Positions 30,565-39,637 of a stretch of DNA of 64,000 nucleotides are shown piece by piece (positions within the stretch are counted from its first letter, which is position 1; every line of letters begins with the position of its first letter). Under the pieces are notes generated by a model that searched no databases, was not told the DNA's origin, and worked only from the letters and a program-made list of their open reading frames with translations. The position numbers were made by a program, and so were the translations under genes. The stretch is from Pseudochrobactrum asaccharolyticum (GTDB taxonomy: Bacteria > Pseudomonadota > Alphaproteobacteria > Rhizobiales > Rhizobiaceae). The stretch covers positions 595,436 to 659,435 of the forward strand of contig NZ_QNRH01000001.1 in the NCBI RefSeq assembly GCF_003314995.1. Reading direction: 5' to 3'.

Positions 30565-31934
30565 TGTTCAAAAAGCCTGCGACAGGTGGAAAACAAGGCA
30601 ACGGAGGAGCGCAATTGCTCAATAAATTGCCCAAGAAGCCACAGGAAAAGAAATCGGCAGCCCAGGCAAAGCGTCAGGGCACCGGACCATTCTCCGCACT
30701 GGAACGTATGATTGCATGGCGCTATCTGCGTTCCCGCCGTCGCGAGGCTTTTATCTCTGTGATTGCCGGTTTTTCATTTACCGGCATCATGCTTGGTGTG
30801 GCCACACTCATCATCGTTATGGCGGTGATGAATGGCTTTCGTACTGAGCTGCTCAACCGTATTCTCGGTATTAATGGTCACCTGATTGTTGCACCGATCG
30901 ATAGTCCGCTGGAAGATTATGACCATCTGGTGAAGCGGATGGATGCGCTGAAAGGCGTAAAATTCGCGATTCCGGTGGTTGAAGGTCAGGCGCTGGTGCA
31001 GGGCGCTATTGGTGCAGGTACCGGCGCATTGGTGCGCGGCCTGCGTGAGCAGGATGTCAACAAGCTTGAGCTTATTGCCAAGAATGTAAAATCCGGCACT
31101 TTTGCGAACTTCGATACCTCCGATGGCGTGGCTATTGGTACGCGTATGGCACAGAATCTTGGTCTTGGTGTCGGGGATGATCTGAAAGTCATTTCTCCTG
31201 ACGGCGATGTCACACCATTTGGTGTCAATGCCCGTACAAAAGCCTACCCGATCAAGGCAATTTTCGAAATCGGTATGTCGGAATATGACGCTTCTATTGT
31301 GCTGATGCCATTGGGCGAGGCGCAATTGTTCTTCAATCAGGAAGATCGTGTTCAGTCGATTGAGGTTTTCGCGGATAATCCGGACAAGGTCGATGATTTG
31401 CGCGCCGGTGTGGAAGAGGCGGCTGAGCGTCCTGTCATGATGACAGACTGGCGGCAGCGTAATGCTACATTCTTCTCGGCCTTGCAGGTTGAGCGCAACG
31501 TGATGTTTATGATCCTGACATTGATCGTTCTGGTCGCCGCATTGAATATTATTTCCGGACTGATCATGCTGGTGAAAGATAAAGGGCGCGATATCGCGAT
31601 CCTGCGCACGATGGGTGCAACCCGCGGCGCAATCATGCGTATCTTCCTGATGACCGGTGCCGCAATTGGTGTCACCGGTACATTGGCAGGTGTCGTACTT
31701 GGTGTGGTGGTGTGTCTCAATGTTGAGAGCATCCGTGCATTCTTCTCATGGCTGTCGGGTACGACCTTGTTTAATCCTGAGCTTTATTTCCTCAGCCAGC
31801 TTCCGGCCAAAATGAATGTCGGAGAAACACTCTCTGTTATTGGTATGGCACTGTTCTTGTCATTTATTGCTACGATTTTGCCGGCCTGGCGTGCGGCTAA
31901 ACTCGATCCTGTTGATGCGCTGAGGTACGAATAA
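30564..31934 (+). CDS. lolC: Lipoprotein-releasing ABC transporter permease (LolC/LolE family)
   Basis: Inner-membrane permease that extracts outer-membrane lipoproteins and passes them to LolA. It is 456 aa: a charged N-terminal extension of about 40 residues ([16 protein letters not shown]), a first membrane helix after [21 protein letters not shown], a large periplasmic domain, and three C-terminal helices (FtsX-like). Alphaproteobacteria usually have one such permease acting as a homodimer. It overlaps proS upstream and lolD downstream by a few bases (operon). Confidence 0.92.
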   Translation: MFKKPATGGKQGNGGAQLLNKLPKKPQEKKSAAQAKRQGTGPFSALERMIAWRYLRSRRREAFISVIAGFSFTGIMLGVATLIIVMAVMNGFRTELLNRILGINGHLIVAPIDSPLEDYDHLVKRMDALKGVKFAIPVVEGQALVQGAIGAGTGALVRGLREQDVNKLELIAKNVKSGTFANFDTSDGVAIGTRMAQNLGLGVGDDLKVISPDGDVTPFGVNARTKAYPIKAIFEIGMSEYDASIVLMPLGEAQLFFNQEDRVQSIEVFADNPDKVDDLRAGVEEAAERPVMMTDWRQRNATFFSALQVERNVMFMILTLIVLVAALNIISGLIMLVKDKGRDIAILRTMGATRGAIMRIFLMTGAAIGVTGTLAGVVLGVVVCLNVESIRAFFSWLSGTTLFNPELYFLSQLPAKMNVGETLSVIGMALFLSFIATILPAWRAAKLDPVDALRYE

Positions 31935-32632
31935 TGGCTGGTATGTCAGGGGAACCGATCCTTCAGCTGAAAAATGTCTGCCGCAGTTATCATGAAGCAG
32001 ACCGTGAGCTGACCATTCTTAAAGATGCGAATTTCACACTGATGCGCGGTGAGATGGTGGCATTGGTTGCGCCATCCGGTGCCGGTAAATCCACATTGCT
32101 GCACACTGCTGGCTTACTGGAAAAACCGGATTCCGGCGATGTAATCTTAGGGAAAACATCTTGTGCTCAGCTGGATGATGATGAGCGCACTGCTATGCGT
32201 CGTCATGATCTGGGTTTTGTATATCAGTTTCATCATCTGCTGCCGGAGTTTACCGCGCTGGAAAATGTGATGGTGCCGCAGATGTTGCGTGGACTGTCAT
32301 CGAAAGTCGCATCACAGCGGGCGCAAAACCTGCTGGATTATATGCGTATCGGGCCACGTTCATCGCATCGTCCTTCAGAGCTTTCAGGTGGTGAGCAGCA
32401 GCGTGTGGCGATTGCCCGTGCGGTTGCTAATGCGCCGCTGGTACTGTTCGCGGATGAACCGACAGGTAATCTTGATCCGTCTACGTCTTCTTATGTATTT
32501 CAGGCGTTAGAAGCACTGGTACGCCAGTCTGGCCTGTCTGCATTGATAGCAACACACAATCATGATCTGGCGCGTCGCATGGATCGGTGTGTGACTTTGA
32601 AAGACGGTAAGATCGTCGAATTTGTATTATAG
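31934..32632 (+). CDS. lolD: Lipoprotein-releasing ABC transporter ATPase
   Basis: ATPase subunit that powers LolC. It is 232 aa. Walker A ([11 protein letters not shown]), the Q-loop region ([16 protein letters not shown]), ABC signature ([14 protein letters not shown]), Walker B ([14 protein letters not shown]) and the switch His (ATHNHDLA) are all present. The ATG overlaps the lolC stop. After its stop the DNA becomes markedly AT-rich up to the next gene. Confidence 0.95.
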   Translation: MAGMSGEPILQLKNVCRSYHEADRELTILKDANFTLMRGEMVALVAPSGAGKSTLLHTAGLLEKPDSGDVILGKTSCAQLDDDERTAMRRHDLGFVYQFHHLLPEFTALENVMVPQMLRGLSSKVASQRAQNLLDYMRIGPRSSHRPSELSGGEQQRVAIARAVANAPLVLFADEPTGNLDPSTSSYVFQALEALVRQSGLSALIATHNHDLARRMDRCVTLKDGKIVEFVL

Positions 32633-32741
32633 TAAAAAGAAATTTTATATTAAAAATAAATAAGTAATAAAGAGGTGATATAAGAGGAGAATTTTTGTTT
32701 TATTAATGTATGAATGTGAAAATTTCTTGAAATTATTGTGA

Positions 32742-32783
32742 CGCATGCGTATGCCATCCTTGGGTGGCGAAGATACGCATGCG
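32742..32783 (+). repeat. Strong hairpin just before the opgB-like start
   Basis: 11-bp arms (32742-32752, 32773-32783) enclose a second 6- to 7-bp stem (GCCATCC/GGGTGGC with one T-G pair) with a 4-nt bulge. The right arm ends at the G-run (32783-32787) that serves as ribosome-binding site for the ATG at 32793. It could mask or expose translation initiation. Confidence 0.65.
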
Positions 32784-32792
32784 GGGGCAGTA

Positions 32793-34358
32793 ATGGAATT
32801 TATTTTAAACCGTAGCCAGTACAAATATAATTTTATTGTTTTTGTTCTGGCGTTTTCTGTTTCTTATGCGTTTAAGAAGTATTTTCTTATTTCTGGATTT
32901 GTTAGTTCTGCATTATGTTTTGGTGGAGCTGCAATTTATATAATGTACGGTTTTGGTGCCGTTGCTAAACAGCCAGTTTCATTTCGTTTCCTTTATAGTT
33001 TAGTCCCTATTGTTTTGCTGTTTATTTATGCTGGTGTTATTGGGCTTTTTGGCAGCTTTGATTTTGCAAGTATTGTTTTTCACTTAAATATGGGAGTGGA
33101 AGGTGGTGCTCCAGAAAATAGTACAAAATACACGTTACGTTTTGCGCTGAGTTGTCTCGGTGTGATCCTTGCTTTCTGGTTTTTAATTAATAAAGATAGA
33201 CGTTTTTTGGTTTTAGACAGGGCATTATTTATTCCGCTACTGTTGATTAACCCACTTGTTTGGAGTGTCGGAAGTTTTTTTATTGGCAGTCATTACGATG
33301 ATCGGTTGTTGAAAGCCTATTTTGCACCCGATCATCTGCAACTTGCAACGGCCATAAAGCAAAATATGATTATTATTTATGCTGAAAGTACAGAGCGTAC
33401 TTTCGCTGATATTGCTGCTGGCGACAAAGTATTTGCTGAGCTGAAAGAGCTTTCTGCTTCGGGTTTGGAGGTCAAAGGTCTGGCTCAAGCAAAAAATACG
33501 GGCTGGAGCATGGCTGGCTTTGTCGCATCACAATGTGGGGTTCCTCTGCAACCTCATGGTCTTTTAAGCGGGAACTTGTTTGATAAGCAGCAAACGTTTT
33601 TTGCCGGCATAGTTTGTCTCAGCGATTTGTTGAAGAAAAATGATTACCAAGTTGAGTTTTTGAATGGCTCTGATCATGGTTTTGCCGGAATGAGAGCGTT
33701 TTTGAAAAGCCATAAATTTGACCAGGCTTTTGGTTTGCATAATATCGAAGCTGCCAGTGATTATCGGAATGACTGGGGGCATTATGATGATACTGTTTTC
33801 AAACAAGCACAAAATCGTGTACGGCTGTTAAAAAAATCCGGAAAGCCATATGTCATGTCTGTTGCGACAATTGCAGCGCATTTTCCAAACGGACATTCGA
33901 CAAGGAGTTGTGAACGCGCATTTCCAAACAATAAACTACCTCAAATTCTTTTCTCAGTAAAATGTACTGGCTATGAAATTAGTAAGTTTATTAAAACTCT
34001 TCGGCATGAAGGGCTGCTTGACAATACGGTTGTTGTTATCGTCAGTGATCACCTGATGATGAAAAATGATTACGAAGAGCAGTTGAATCAAAAACAACGC
34101 CTTAATTATTTCGTCGTAATCGGCGATAGCATTCGTCCGCAATTACTGGAAAGACAAGCTGCTATGTTCGACGTTTTCCCTACATTGCTGGATTTGTTAG
34201 GGTTTTCTTTGCCAGATGGTCGGGCGGGCTTGGGTGTTTCTTTATTGTCTGTGAACAAAACACTTTTTGAGCAATATGGAGCGGATAAGATCAATGATCG
34301 GATAAGTCGTGATCGTTTGTTGGCACGAAAAATTTGGGTTGAGCCATCAGTTCTTTAA
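32793..34358 (+). CDS. Sulfatase-fold phosphoglycerol transferase, OpgB/LTA-synthase-like
   Basis: 521 aa from the ATG at 32793 (an ORF start at 32745 lies inside a hairpin). Five N-terminal membrane helices (residues about 7-185) are followed by a periplasmic alkaline-phosphatase/sulfatase domain. The nucleophile Thr region is NTGWSMAGFVASQCG, an early metal site is IIYAESTERTF, and a late one is VSDHLMMKND. The family moves phosphoglycerol onto periplasmic glucans or teichoic acids; in rhizobia and Brucella relatives cyclic glucans are a likely acceptor. The gene is clearly AT-richer than its neighbours, with AT-rich flanks, which suggests transfer. A strong terminator follows. Confidence 0.8.
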   Translation: MEFILNRSQYKYNFIVFVLAFSVSYAFKKYFLISGFVSSALCFGGAAIYIMYGFGAVAKQPVSFRFLYSLVPIVLLFIYAGVIGLFGSFDFASIVFHLNMGVEGGAPENSTKYTLRFALSCLGVILAFWFLINKDRRFLVLDRALFIPLLLINPLVWSVGSFFIGSHYDDRLLKAYFAPDHLQLATAIKQNMIIIYAESTERTFADIAAGDKVFAELKELSASGLEVKGLAQAKNTGWSMAGFVASQCGVPLQPHGLLSGNLFDKQQTFFAGIVCLSDLLKKNDYQVEFLNGSDHGFAGMRAFLKSHKFDQAFGLHNIEAASDYRNDWGHYDDTVFKQAQNRVRLLKKSGKPYVMSVATIAAHFPNGHSTRSCERAFPNNKLPQILFSVKCTGYEISKFIKTLRHEGLLDNTVVVIVSDHLMMKNDYEEQLNQKQRLNYFVVIGDSIRPQLLERQAAMFDVFPTLLDLLGFSLPDGRAGLGVSLLSVNKTLFEQYGADKINDRISRDRLLARKIWVEPSVL

Positions 34359-34397
34359 TGGTGATCTTAGAAGACATTATTTGGGGTAGTTCGTTAG

Positions 34398-34436
34398 ATG
34401 CCACTCATGAGTTAATGAGTGGCATTTTTATTTTTA
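34398..34436 (+). terminator. Intrinsic terminator after the opgB-like gene
   Basis: 11-bp perfect stem ATGCCACTCAT/ATGAGTGGCAT (34398-34408, 34415-34425), 6-nt loop and a T-rich tail. Confidence 0.93.
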
Positions 34437-34572
34437 CCATAAGTAAGATATGCGTTTGAATTTAAGGCGTAAAATTTTTGCCCGTATAAAATGATGGCCT
34501 GTGCAGGCTGGAGTGGGATTGAAAGATTCATATTTTACTAACTATAGATGTTTTTACGCGAACAAAGAGGGG

Positions 34573-34602
34573 TTGACTACGGAACAATAATGGAACAAAT
34601 TA
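34573..34602 (+). promoter_or_regulatory. LexA-type SOS box within a promoter
   Basis: GAAC-N7-GAAC (34582-34585, 34593-34596) is the direct-repeat LexA site of alphaproteobacteria. It lies between a TTGACT -35 (34573-34578) and an AAATTA -10 candidate (34597-34602), where a bound repressor would block transcription. A further GAAC-N7-GTTC lies at 34614-34628. The first gene downstream is the 28-codon ORF at 34634. Confidence 0.6.
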
Positions 34603-34633
34603 CAAACATACAGGAACATATGGAGTTCATATC

Positions 34634-34720
34634 ATGTCTGATCTGGTTCGTGATGTTATGTCATTTATTTCTATCGGTTTGTTCGTAGCGACATTTGCTA
34701 TGTGGGTCGCAGTATTCTGA
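34634..34720 (+). CDS. 28-residue single-pass membrane peptide, likely SOS-induced
   Basis: Translation: a short head MSDLVRDVMSF then one hydrophobic helix (ISIGLFVATFAMWVAVF) running to the C terminus. GGAG lies 8 nt before the ATG, a normal ribosome-binding site. A LexA-type box and promoter lie 38-60 bp upstream. Size, topology and SOS control resemble SidA, the 29-residue SOS-induced cell-division inhibitor of Caulobacter; I cannot confirm sequence homology. Too short for standard gene callers. Confidence reflects composition, ribosome-binding site and regulation together. Confidence 0.6.
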   Translation: MSDLVRDVMSFISIGLFVATFAMWVAVF

Positions 34721-34992
34721 TCCTGATTGTTCTGTTCGCTCAGAACATAAAAGTTACTCACAGGCGGAGGACTGCCTGTGAATGATATGCAGAATGCATA
34801 TATGCATCTGGACATCATGACGGCATTGCGGGAAAAAGGGTTTTATGAATGAGCGGAGTCTTTGGGCTTCAGTTTCAATCATTCAATTCGATTTTCCCGG
34901 ATTACAGAGCTGCCATTGTTAAAACTGGTTTCGCTGTAAAACTTTGAAATGCGATAGCATCATTGCTCACAGAAGAGCAGGTGGTGTCTGCG
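34721..34992. other. Spacer between the micropeptide and dnaE
   Basis: No gene. Hairpins are GTTCTG/CAGAAC just after the micropeptide stop and CACAGGC/GCCTGTG (34759-34765, 34774-34780). Neither has a T-run. The dnaE promoter may be here, or dnaE could be read from the SOS-box promoter. Confidence 0.45.
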
Positions 34993-37900
34993 ATGACGGA
35001 GTATATGCCTTTGCCTTCTGATGTTTCTGCCGTAGCTGCTTCTGATATGTCTGCCGGTGCACCGGCATTTATTCATTTGCGTACGCATTCGGCCTATTCA
35101 TTGCTGGAAGGGGCGTTGCAAATCGGCAAAATCATTGGCCATGCCAAAGATGATAATGCTCCCGCAATTGCAGTCACAGATACGAATAATCTCTTCGGGG
35201 CACTGGAATTCGCGCAGAAAGCTTCGAAAGACGGTATTCAGCCAATTATCGGTTGTGTTGTTGACATTGCCTTTGGCGATCATCAGCCAGAAGGTCGCGC
35301 AATCAACCGGCGTGATGCATTGGATCTGGCTCCGGTGGTGCTGCTGGCTTCCAGTGAAGAAGGCTATGCCAATATGGTGCGGCTGGTCAGCCGTTCTTAT
35401 TTGGAAACTGAATCCGGTGATCCGGTACATATCCGTGCAGACTGGCTGCCGGATTTGTCGGAAGATGTTATTTTTCTGACTGGTGGAGCTGAAGGGCCTA
35501 TCGGTAAGCCACTGAGCGCTGAGCGTGAAGAACGTGCGCGCAGCCGTCTCGAATTTTTAAAGAACACTTTTGGTGATCGTCTTTACATCGAACTGCATCG
35601 CCAGCGTGGATATGACCGTGTACTTGAAGCCAGATTGGTTGATTTGGCTTATGAATATGAACTACCATTGGTTGCGACCAATGAGGCTTTCTTCAAGCAG
35701 AGTGAGGATTATGAAGCGCATGATGCGCTGCTGGCGATTGCCGACGGACAGGTCATAGCATCAGATGATCGCCGCCGCCTGACACCGGATCATTATCTGA
35801 AATCCCAGAGCGAAATGGCGGCTTTGTTTGCCGATCTGCCGGAGGCTTTGGAAAATACAGTCGAGATTGCACGCCGTTGCCATTGGTACACGCAAACCCG
35901 CGCGCCGATCCTGCCACGTTTTACCGGTGAATCGGATGATCCGGAAGCTGCTCTGCAAGCAGAAGCGGATGAAATGGCGCGTCAAGCGCGCGAAGGCCTT
36001 GAAGAACGTTTGAAGATTTTCGGCCTTGCCGAAGGTCATACCCATGAAGACTATATCAAACGTCTGGACTATGAGATTTCGATCATCGTCCGTATGAAAT
36101 TTCCGGGCTACTTCCTGATCGTTTCGGACTTTATTAAATGGGCGAAACTGCAGGACATTCCGGTGGGGCCGGGGCGTGGTTCCGGTGCCGGCTCGCTGGT
36201 TGCTTATGCGCTGACTATTACGGACGTTGATCCGTTGCGCTTTTCTTTGCTGTTCGAGCGCTTTCTTAATCCGGATCGTGTGTCGATGCCGGACTTTGAT
36301 ATCGATTTTTGTCAGGATCGCCGTGAAGAAGTGATCCGCTATGTACAGCAAAAATATGGTCGCGATCAGGTCGCGCAGATTATCACTTTCGGTACGCTGC
36401 AGGCGCGTGCGGTGTTGCGCGACGTTGGCCGCGTGCTGCAAATGCCTTACGGTCAGGTGGACAGGCTGTGTAAGCTGGTGCCGTCAAACCCTGCCAATCC
36501 GGTATCACTTGGCCAGGCGATTAATGAAGAACCGCGTATTAATGAGGAGCGTGAGAAAGAGCCCGTTGTCGGTCGCCTTCTCGATATGTCGCTGAAGCTG
36601 GAAGGGCTTTATCGTCACGCTTCTACGCACGCTGCGGGTATTGTTATCGGTGACCGGCCTTTATCGGAACTAGTGCCGATGTATCGCGATCCGCGCTCGG
36701 ACATGCCGGTCACCCAGTTCAATATGAAATGGGTTGAGCAGGCCGGTCTGGTAAAATTCGACTTTCTTGGTCTGAAAACGCTGACGGTACTCAATACAGC
36801 CGTGAAGCTGATTGCCCGTAAAGGTGTCGATATTGATCTGCAAACACTGCCGTTTGACGATCAGCTGACCTATGAAATGCTGTCGCGCGGTGAGACAGTC
36901 GGGGTGTTTCAGGTGGAATCCGTGGGGATGCGTAAAGCACTCATCGGGATGAAGCCTGACCGTATCGAGGATATTATTGCGCTTGTGGCGCTCTATCGTC
37001 CGGGCCCGATGGAGAATATTCCGACCTATAATGCGCGCAAGCATGGTGAGGAGGAAATTGCCTCTATTCACCCGAAAATTGACCATCTGGTGAAGGAAAC
37101 GCAGGGCGTTATTGTTTATCAGGAACAGGTGATGCAGATCGCGCAGGAGCTTTCCGGCTATTCGCTTGGTGAAGCGGATTTGCTGCGCCGCGCGATGGGT
37201 AAGAAAATCCGTGAGGAAATGGACAAGCAGCGCGTCCGTTTTGTTGATGGTGCGATTGAAGGCGGTGTTGGCAAGGCGCAGGCCAATACGATTTTCGACC
37301 TTCTTGCCAAATTTGCTGACTATGGTTTCAATAAATCCCACGCAGCGGCCTATGCGATTGTTTCTTATCATACTGCTTATCTGAAGGCGCATTATCCGGC
37401 AGAGTTTCTCGCCGCATCCATGACCTATGATATGAACAACACGGAAAAGCTGAATGATTTCCGTCGTGATGCACTGCGCCTTGGTATTGAGGTGGTGTTG
37501 CCGTCGGTCATGACATCCTACCGTCCGTTTGAGGTGGGAGAAGGCAAGATTTTCTATTCTCTGGCAGCGATCAAGGGCGTCGGTGATGCTGCAGTTGAGC
37601 ATATTGTCGAAAAACGGAAAGAAAAACCGTTTGAAAGCCTTGAGGATTTCTGTGAACGCGTTGATCCGCGCATGGTCAACCGCCGTGTGTTTGAAAGCCT
37701 GATTAATGCCGGTGCGCTGGATTGTTTCGGTGTCGATCGCTCGGCTCTGAGCTCCGGTATGGACAGTCTGATGGCCTATACGCAGCGCACGCAGGAAAAT
37801 GCCAATAGCGGGCAGTCCGATATTTTTGGCACCGGTCTGGTGCCGAAAGAAAAGCTGCAATTGCCGGTGGTAACCCCTTGGACATCATCAGAAAAACTGC

Positions 37901-38508
37901 ACCGCGAATTGCAGGCTGCGGGTTTCTATCTCTCAGCACACCCATTGGATGATTATAATGAAGCGCTGCAGAAGATGCGTGTTCAAAGCTGGGCTGATTT
38001 CTCCAATGCGGTGAAAAAAGGTGCAACCAACGGTCGTCTGGCCGGAACGGTTATCAGTAAGCAGGAGCGCAAGACCAAGACCGGTAATAAGATGGGCATT
38101 ATCGCCTTTTCAGATGCGACAGGTCAGTTTGAATCGGTACTGTTCTCGGAAGCGCTCCAGCAGTTCCGCGACCTGTTGGAGCCCGGACGTTCGGTGGTGA
38201 TTACGGTTTCGGCTGAAAACCGGCCGGAAGGTGTGAGCCTGCGTATTGCTACGGTCGTGTCATTGGAAGATGAGGCCAGCCGCCTGCAAAAGGCATTGCG
38301 TCTGTTTTTGCGGAATAGCGATGCGCTCGATCAGATTGTGCCTTACTTCAAAACCCGTGGTGACGGCGAGGTCAGCTTCATCGTGATCAAGGATAATGGT
38401 CAGCGCGAGGTCGAAGTTGCTTTACCGGATCGCTACCGCATCAGCCCGCAGATTGCCAGCGCGATGAAGGCTATTAACGGTGTAGTGGATGTGGAACTCA
38501 TCAGCTGA
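34993..38508 (+). CDS. dnaE: DNA polymerase III alpha subunit
   Basis: Replicative polymerase subunit. From the ATG at 34993 it is 1171 aa; a TTG at 34963 would add ten residues, and neither start has a strong ribosome-binding site. The N-terminal PHP domain (FIHLRTHSAYSLLEGAL) is followed by the polymerase core with GPGRGSGAGSLVAYAL and the catalytic aspartates in PDFDIDFCQDRREEVI, the helix-hairpin-helix region, and a C-terminal OB fold (AGTVISKQERKTKTGNKMG). Length and motifs are those of the housekeeping DnaE1 and not the damage-inducible DnaE2. Confidence 0.95.
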   Translation: MTEYMPLPSDVSAVAASDMSAGAPAFIHLRTHSAYSLLEGALQIGKIIGHAKDDNAPAIAVTDTNNLFGALEFAQKASKDGIQPIIGCVVDIAFGDHQPEGRAINRRDALDLAPVVLLASSEEGYANMVRLVSRSYLETESGDPVHIRADWLPDLSEDVIFLTGGAEGPIGKPLSAEREERARSRLEFLKNTFGDRLYIELHRQRGYDRVLEARLVDLAYEYELPLVATNEAFFKQSEDYEAHDALLAIADGQVIASDDRRRLTPDHYLKSQSEMAALFADLPEALENTVEIARRCHWYTQTRAPILPRFTGESDDPEAALQAEADEMARQAREGLEERLKIFGLAEGHTHEDYIKRLDYEISIIVRMKFPGYFLIVSDFIKWAKLQDIPVGPGRGSGAGSLVAYALTITDVDPLRFSLLFERFLNPDRVSMPDFDIDFCQDRREEVIRYVQQKYGRDQVAQIITFGTLQARAVLRDVGRVLQMPYGQVDRLCKLVPSNPANPVSLGQAINEEPRINEEREKEPVVGRLLDMSLKLEGLYRHASTHAAGIVIGDRPLSELVPMYRDPRSDMPVTQFNMKWVEQAGLVKFDFLGLKTLTVLNTAVKLIARKGVDIDLQTLPFDDQLTYEMLSRGETVGVFQVESVGMRKALIGMKPDRIEDIIALVALYRPGPMENIPTYNARKHGEEEIASIHPKIDHLVKETQGVIVYQEQVMQIAQELSGYSLGEADLLRRAMGKKIREEMDKQRVRFVDGAIEGGVGKAQANTIFDLLAKFADYGFNKSHAAAYAIVSYHTAYLKAHYPAEFLAASMTYDMNNTEKLNDFRRDALRLGIEVVLPSVMTSYRPFEVGEGKIFYSLAAIKGVGDAAVEHIVEKRKEKPFESLEDFCERVDPRMVNRRVFESLINAGALDCFGVDRSALSSGMDSLMAYTQRTQENANSGQSDIFGTGLVPKEKLQLPVVTPWTSSEKLHRELQAAGFYLSAHPLDDYNEALQKMRVQSWADFSNAVKKGATNGRLAGTVISKQERKTKTGNKMGIIAFSDATGQFESVLFSEALQQFRDLLEPGRSVVITVSAENRPEGVSLRIATVVSLEDEASRLQKALRLFLRNSDALDQIVPYFKTRGDGEVSFIVIKDNGQREVEVALPDRYRISPQIASAMKAINGVVDVELIS

Positions 38509-38528
38509 TCGCTGACGGATTATTCACC

Positions 38529-38575
38529 TTGAGACTCAATATATGTTTCATGTATAGTATGTATATAAAACATAT
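38529..38575 (+). promoter_or_regulatory. Promoter with operator-like inverted repeat for the ParD-like/map pair
   Basis: TTGAGA (38529-38534), 18-nt spacer, TATAGT (38553-38558). The inverted repeat ATATGTTT/AAACATAT (38541-38548, 38568-38575) brackets the -10 hexamer, and the whole region is an AT-rich run of TATG/CATA motifs. This is the layout of an autoregulated toxin-antitoxin promoter. Inference from motif only. Confidence 0.5.
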
Positions 38576-38585
38576 GTGAGGCCTT

Positions 38586-38798
38586 ATGGGTATTGTGAAT
38601 ATTGAAGACGAGCTGCATGAGCAGCTGCGTCTTGCAAGCAAGGTGACCTGCCGCTCTATTAATGCGCAGGCTGCTTTCTGGATTAAGATCGGCATGTTAT
38701 GCGAGACCAATCCGACGCTCAGTTTTTCAGAAATTATGCGCCGTGAGCTCAATGCCGCTGGTGTTGCTGTGTCTTCGCTGAGTGTGAGTGAAGCATGA
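38586..38798 (+). CDS. ParD-like antitoxin-family protein
   Basis: 70-aa protein MGIVNIEDELHEQLRLASKV..., with an N-terminal strand followed by helices in ribbon-helix-helix style and a central CRSINAQAAFWIKIGM. It resembles the ParD-like antitoxin family (PF11903 as I recall). No ParE-like toxin is nearby; the next gene, overlapping by ATGA, is a methionine aminopeptidase. The ATG follows GAGG, and an operator-like inverted repeat covers the promoter. It may act as DNA-binding regulator of the pair. Confidence 0.7.
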   Translation: MGIVNIEDELHEQLRLASKVTCRSINAQAAFWIKIGMLCETNPTLSFSEIMRRELNAAGVAVSSLSVSEA

Positions 38799-39592
38799 TT
38801 AAGCAACCACAGGAATTGGCACTGATGGCTGAGGCAGGCCGATTACTGGCTTCAGTCTTTGATATGCTGGATAAAACGCCGCTGGAGGGTGTCTCAACCA
38901 TTGAGATTAACGACAAAGTCGAGCGCTTTATCACTGAGAATCTACAATCCCGACCGGCCAGTAAGGGCCAGTATGGCTATGGCTTTGTCCTGAATTCTTC
39001 ACTTAATCATGTGGTTTGCCACGGTGTGCCGTCGCAGTCCGATGTGTTGAAAAGCGGTGATATTGTCAATTTTGACATTACGCTGGAGAAGAACGGCTAT
39101 ATCGCAGATTCCAGCAAGACTTATTGTGTCGGTGAGGTAAATACGGCTGCCAAGCGATTGGTGCGTGCCGCTTATGAAGCAATGTGGATGGGGATTGCTA
39201 CGGTGCGTCCGGGCGCGCGGATCGGCGATATCGGCTGGGCGATTGAGCGCCATGCCAAGCGCAACGGCTATTCGGTTGTGCATGATTATTGTGGGCATGG
39301 TATCGGCCGTGAGATGCACGAAGAGCCGCAAATTCTCAATTTCGGTAAGCCCGGAACCGGCCTGTTTCTGCAACAAGGCATGGTTTTTACCATCGAGCCG
39401 ATGCTCAATCAGGGGCGGCGCAACGTAAAGACCGAAGCGGATGAGTGGACTGTCACCACAAAGGATGGATTACTCTCGGCACAGTTCGAACATACGGTTG
39501 CAGTGACCGCAACAGGCGTGTCGGTGCTGACCCTGCGTGAAGATGAAAAGAACTCGCCGCAGGCTAAGCGTCTCGGCCTGTTTCCTGCCTGA
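38795..39592 (+). CDS. map: Type I methionine aminopeptidase paired with a ParD-like gene
   Basis: 265 aa. Removes N-terminal methionine from proteins. All five metal ligands are present: Asp94 and Asp105 (NFDITLEKNGYIADSS), His168 (CGHGIG), Glu201 (FTIEP) and Glu232 (AQFEHT); the catalytic His is in VVCHGVPS. It is therefore likely active. It overlaps the ParD-like gene by four bases (ATGA), so the two are coupled. This is unlikely to be the only map in the genome, since such ParD-linked copies are usually extra; that is inference. Confidence 0.88.
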   Translation: MIKQPQELALMAEAGRLLASVFDMLDKTPLEGVSTIEINDKVERFITENLQSRPASKGQYGYGFVLNSSLNHVVCHGVPSQSDVLKSGDIVNFDITLEKNGYIADSSKTYCVGEVNTAAKRLVRAAYEAMWMGIATVRPGARIGDIGWAIERHAKRNGYSVVHDYCGHGIGREMHEEPQILNFGKPGTGLFLQQGMVFTIEPMLNQGRRNVKTEADEWTVTTKDGLLSAQFEHTVAVTATGVSVLTLREDEKNSPQAKRLGLFPA

Positions 39593-39596
39593 TAAA

Positions 39597-39630
39597 AAGA
39601 AAGCCTGCAATTAAAACAGGCTTTCTTATT
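39597..39630. terminator. Bidirectional terminator between map and the oxidoreductase gene
   Basis: 11-bp stem AAGAAAGCCTG/CAGGCTTTCTT (39597-39607, 39617-39627), flanked by A- and T-rich runs on either side. It serves two convergent genes. Confidence 0.85.
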
Positions 39631-39637
39631 TTAGCTT

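Noticed and set aside
32745..32792. Upstream start for the opgB-like protein (MRMPSLGGEDTHAG)
   Set aside because: The extra 16 codons are made of the hairpin arms; the ATG at 32793 follows a G-run and starts the membrane domain properly.
36670..37860. 396-codon minus-strand ORF opposite dnaE
   Set aside because: Antisense shadow of dnaE with no recognisable features.
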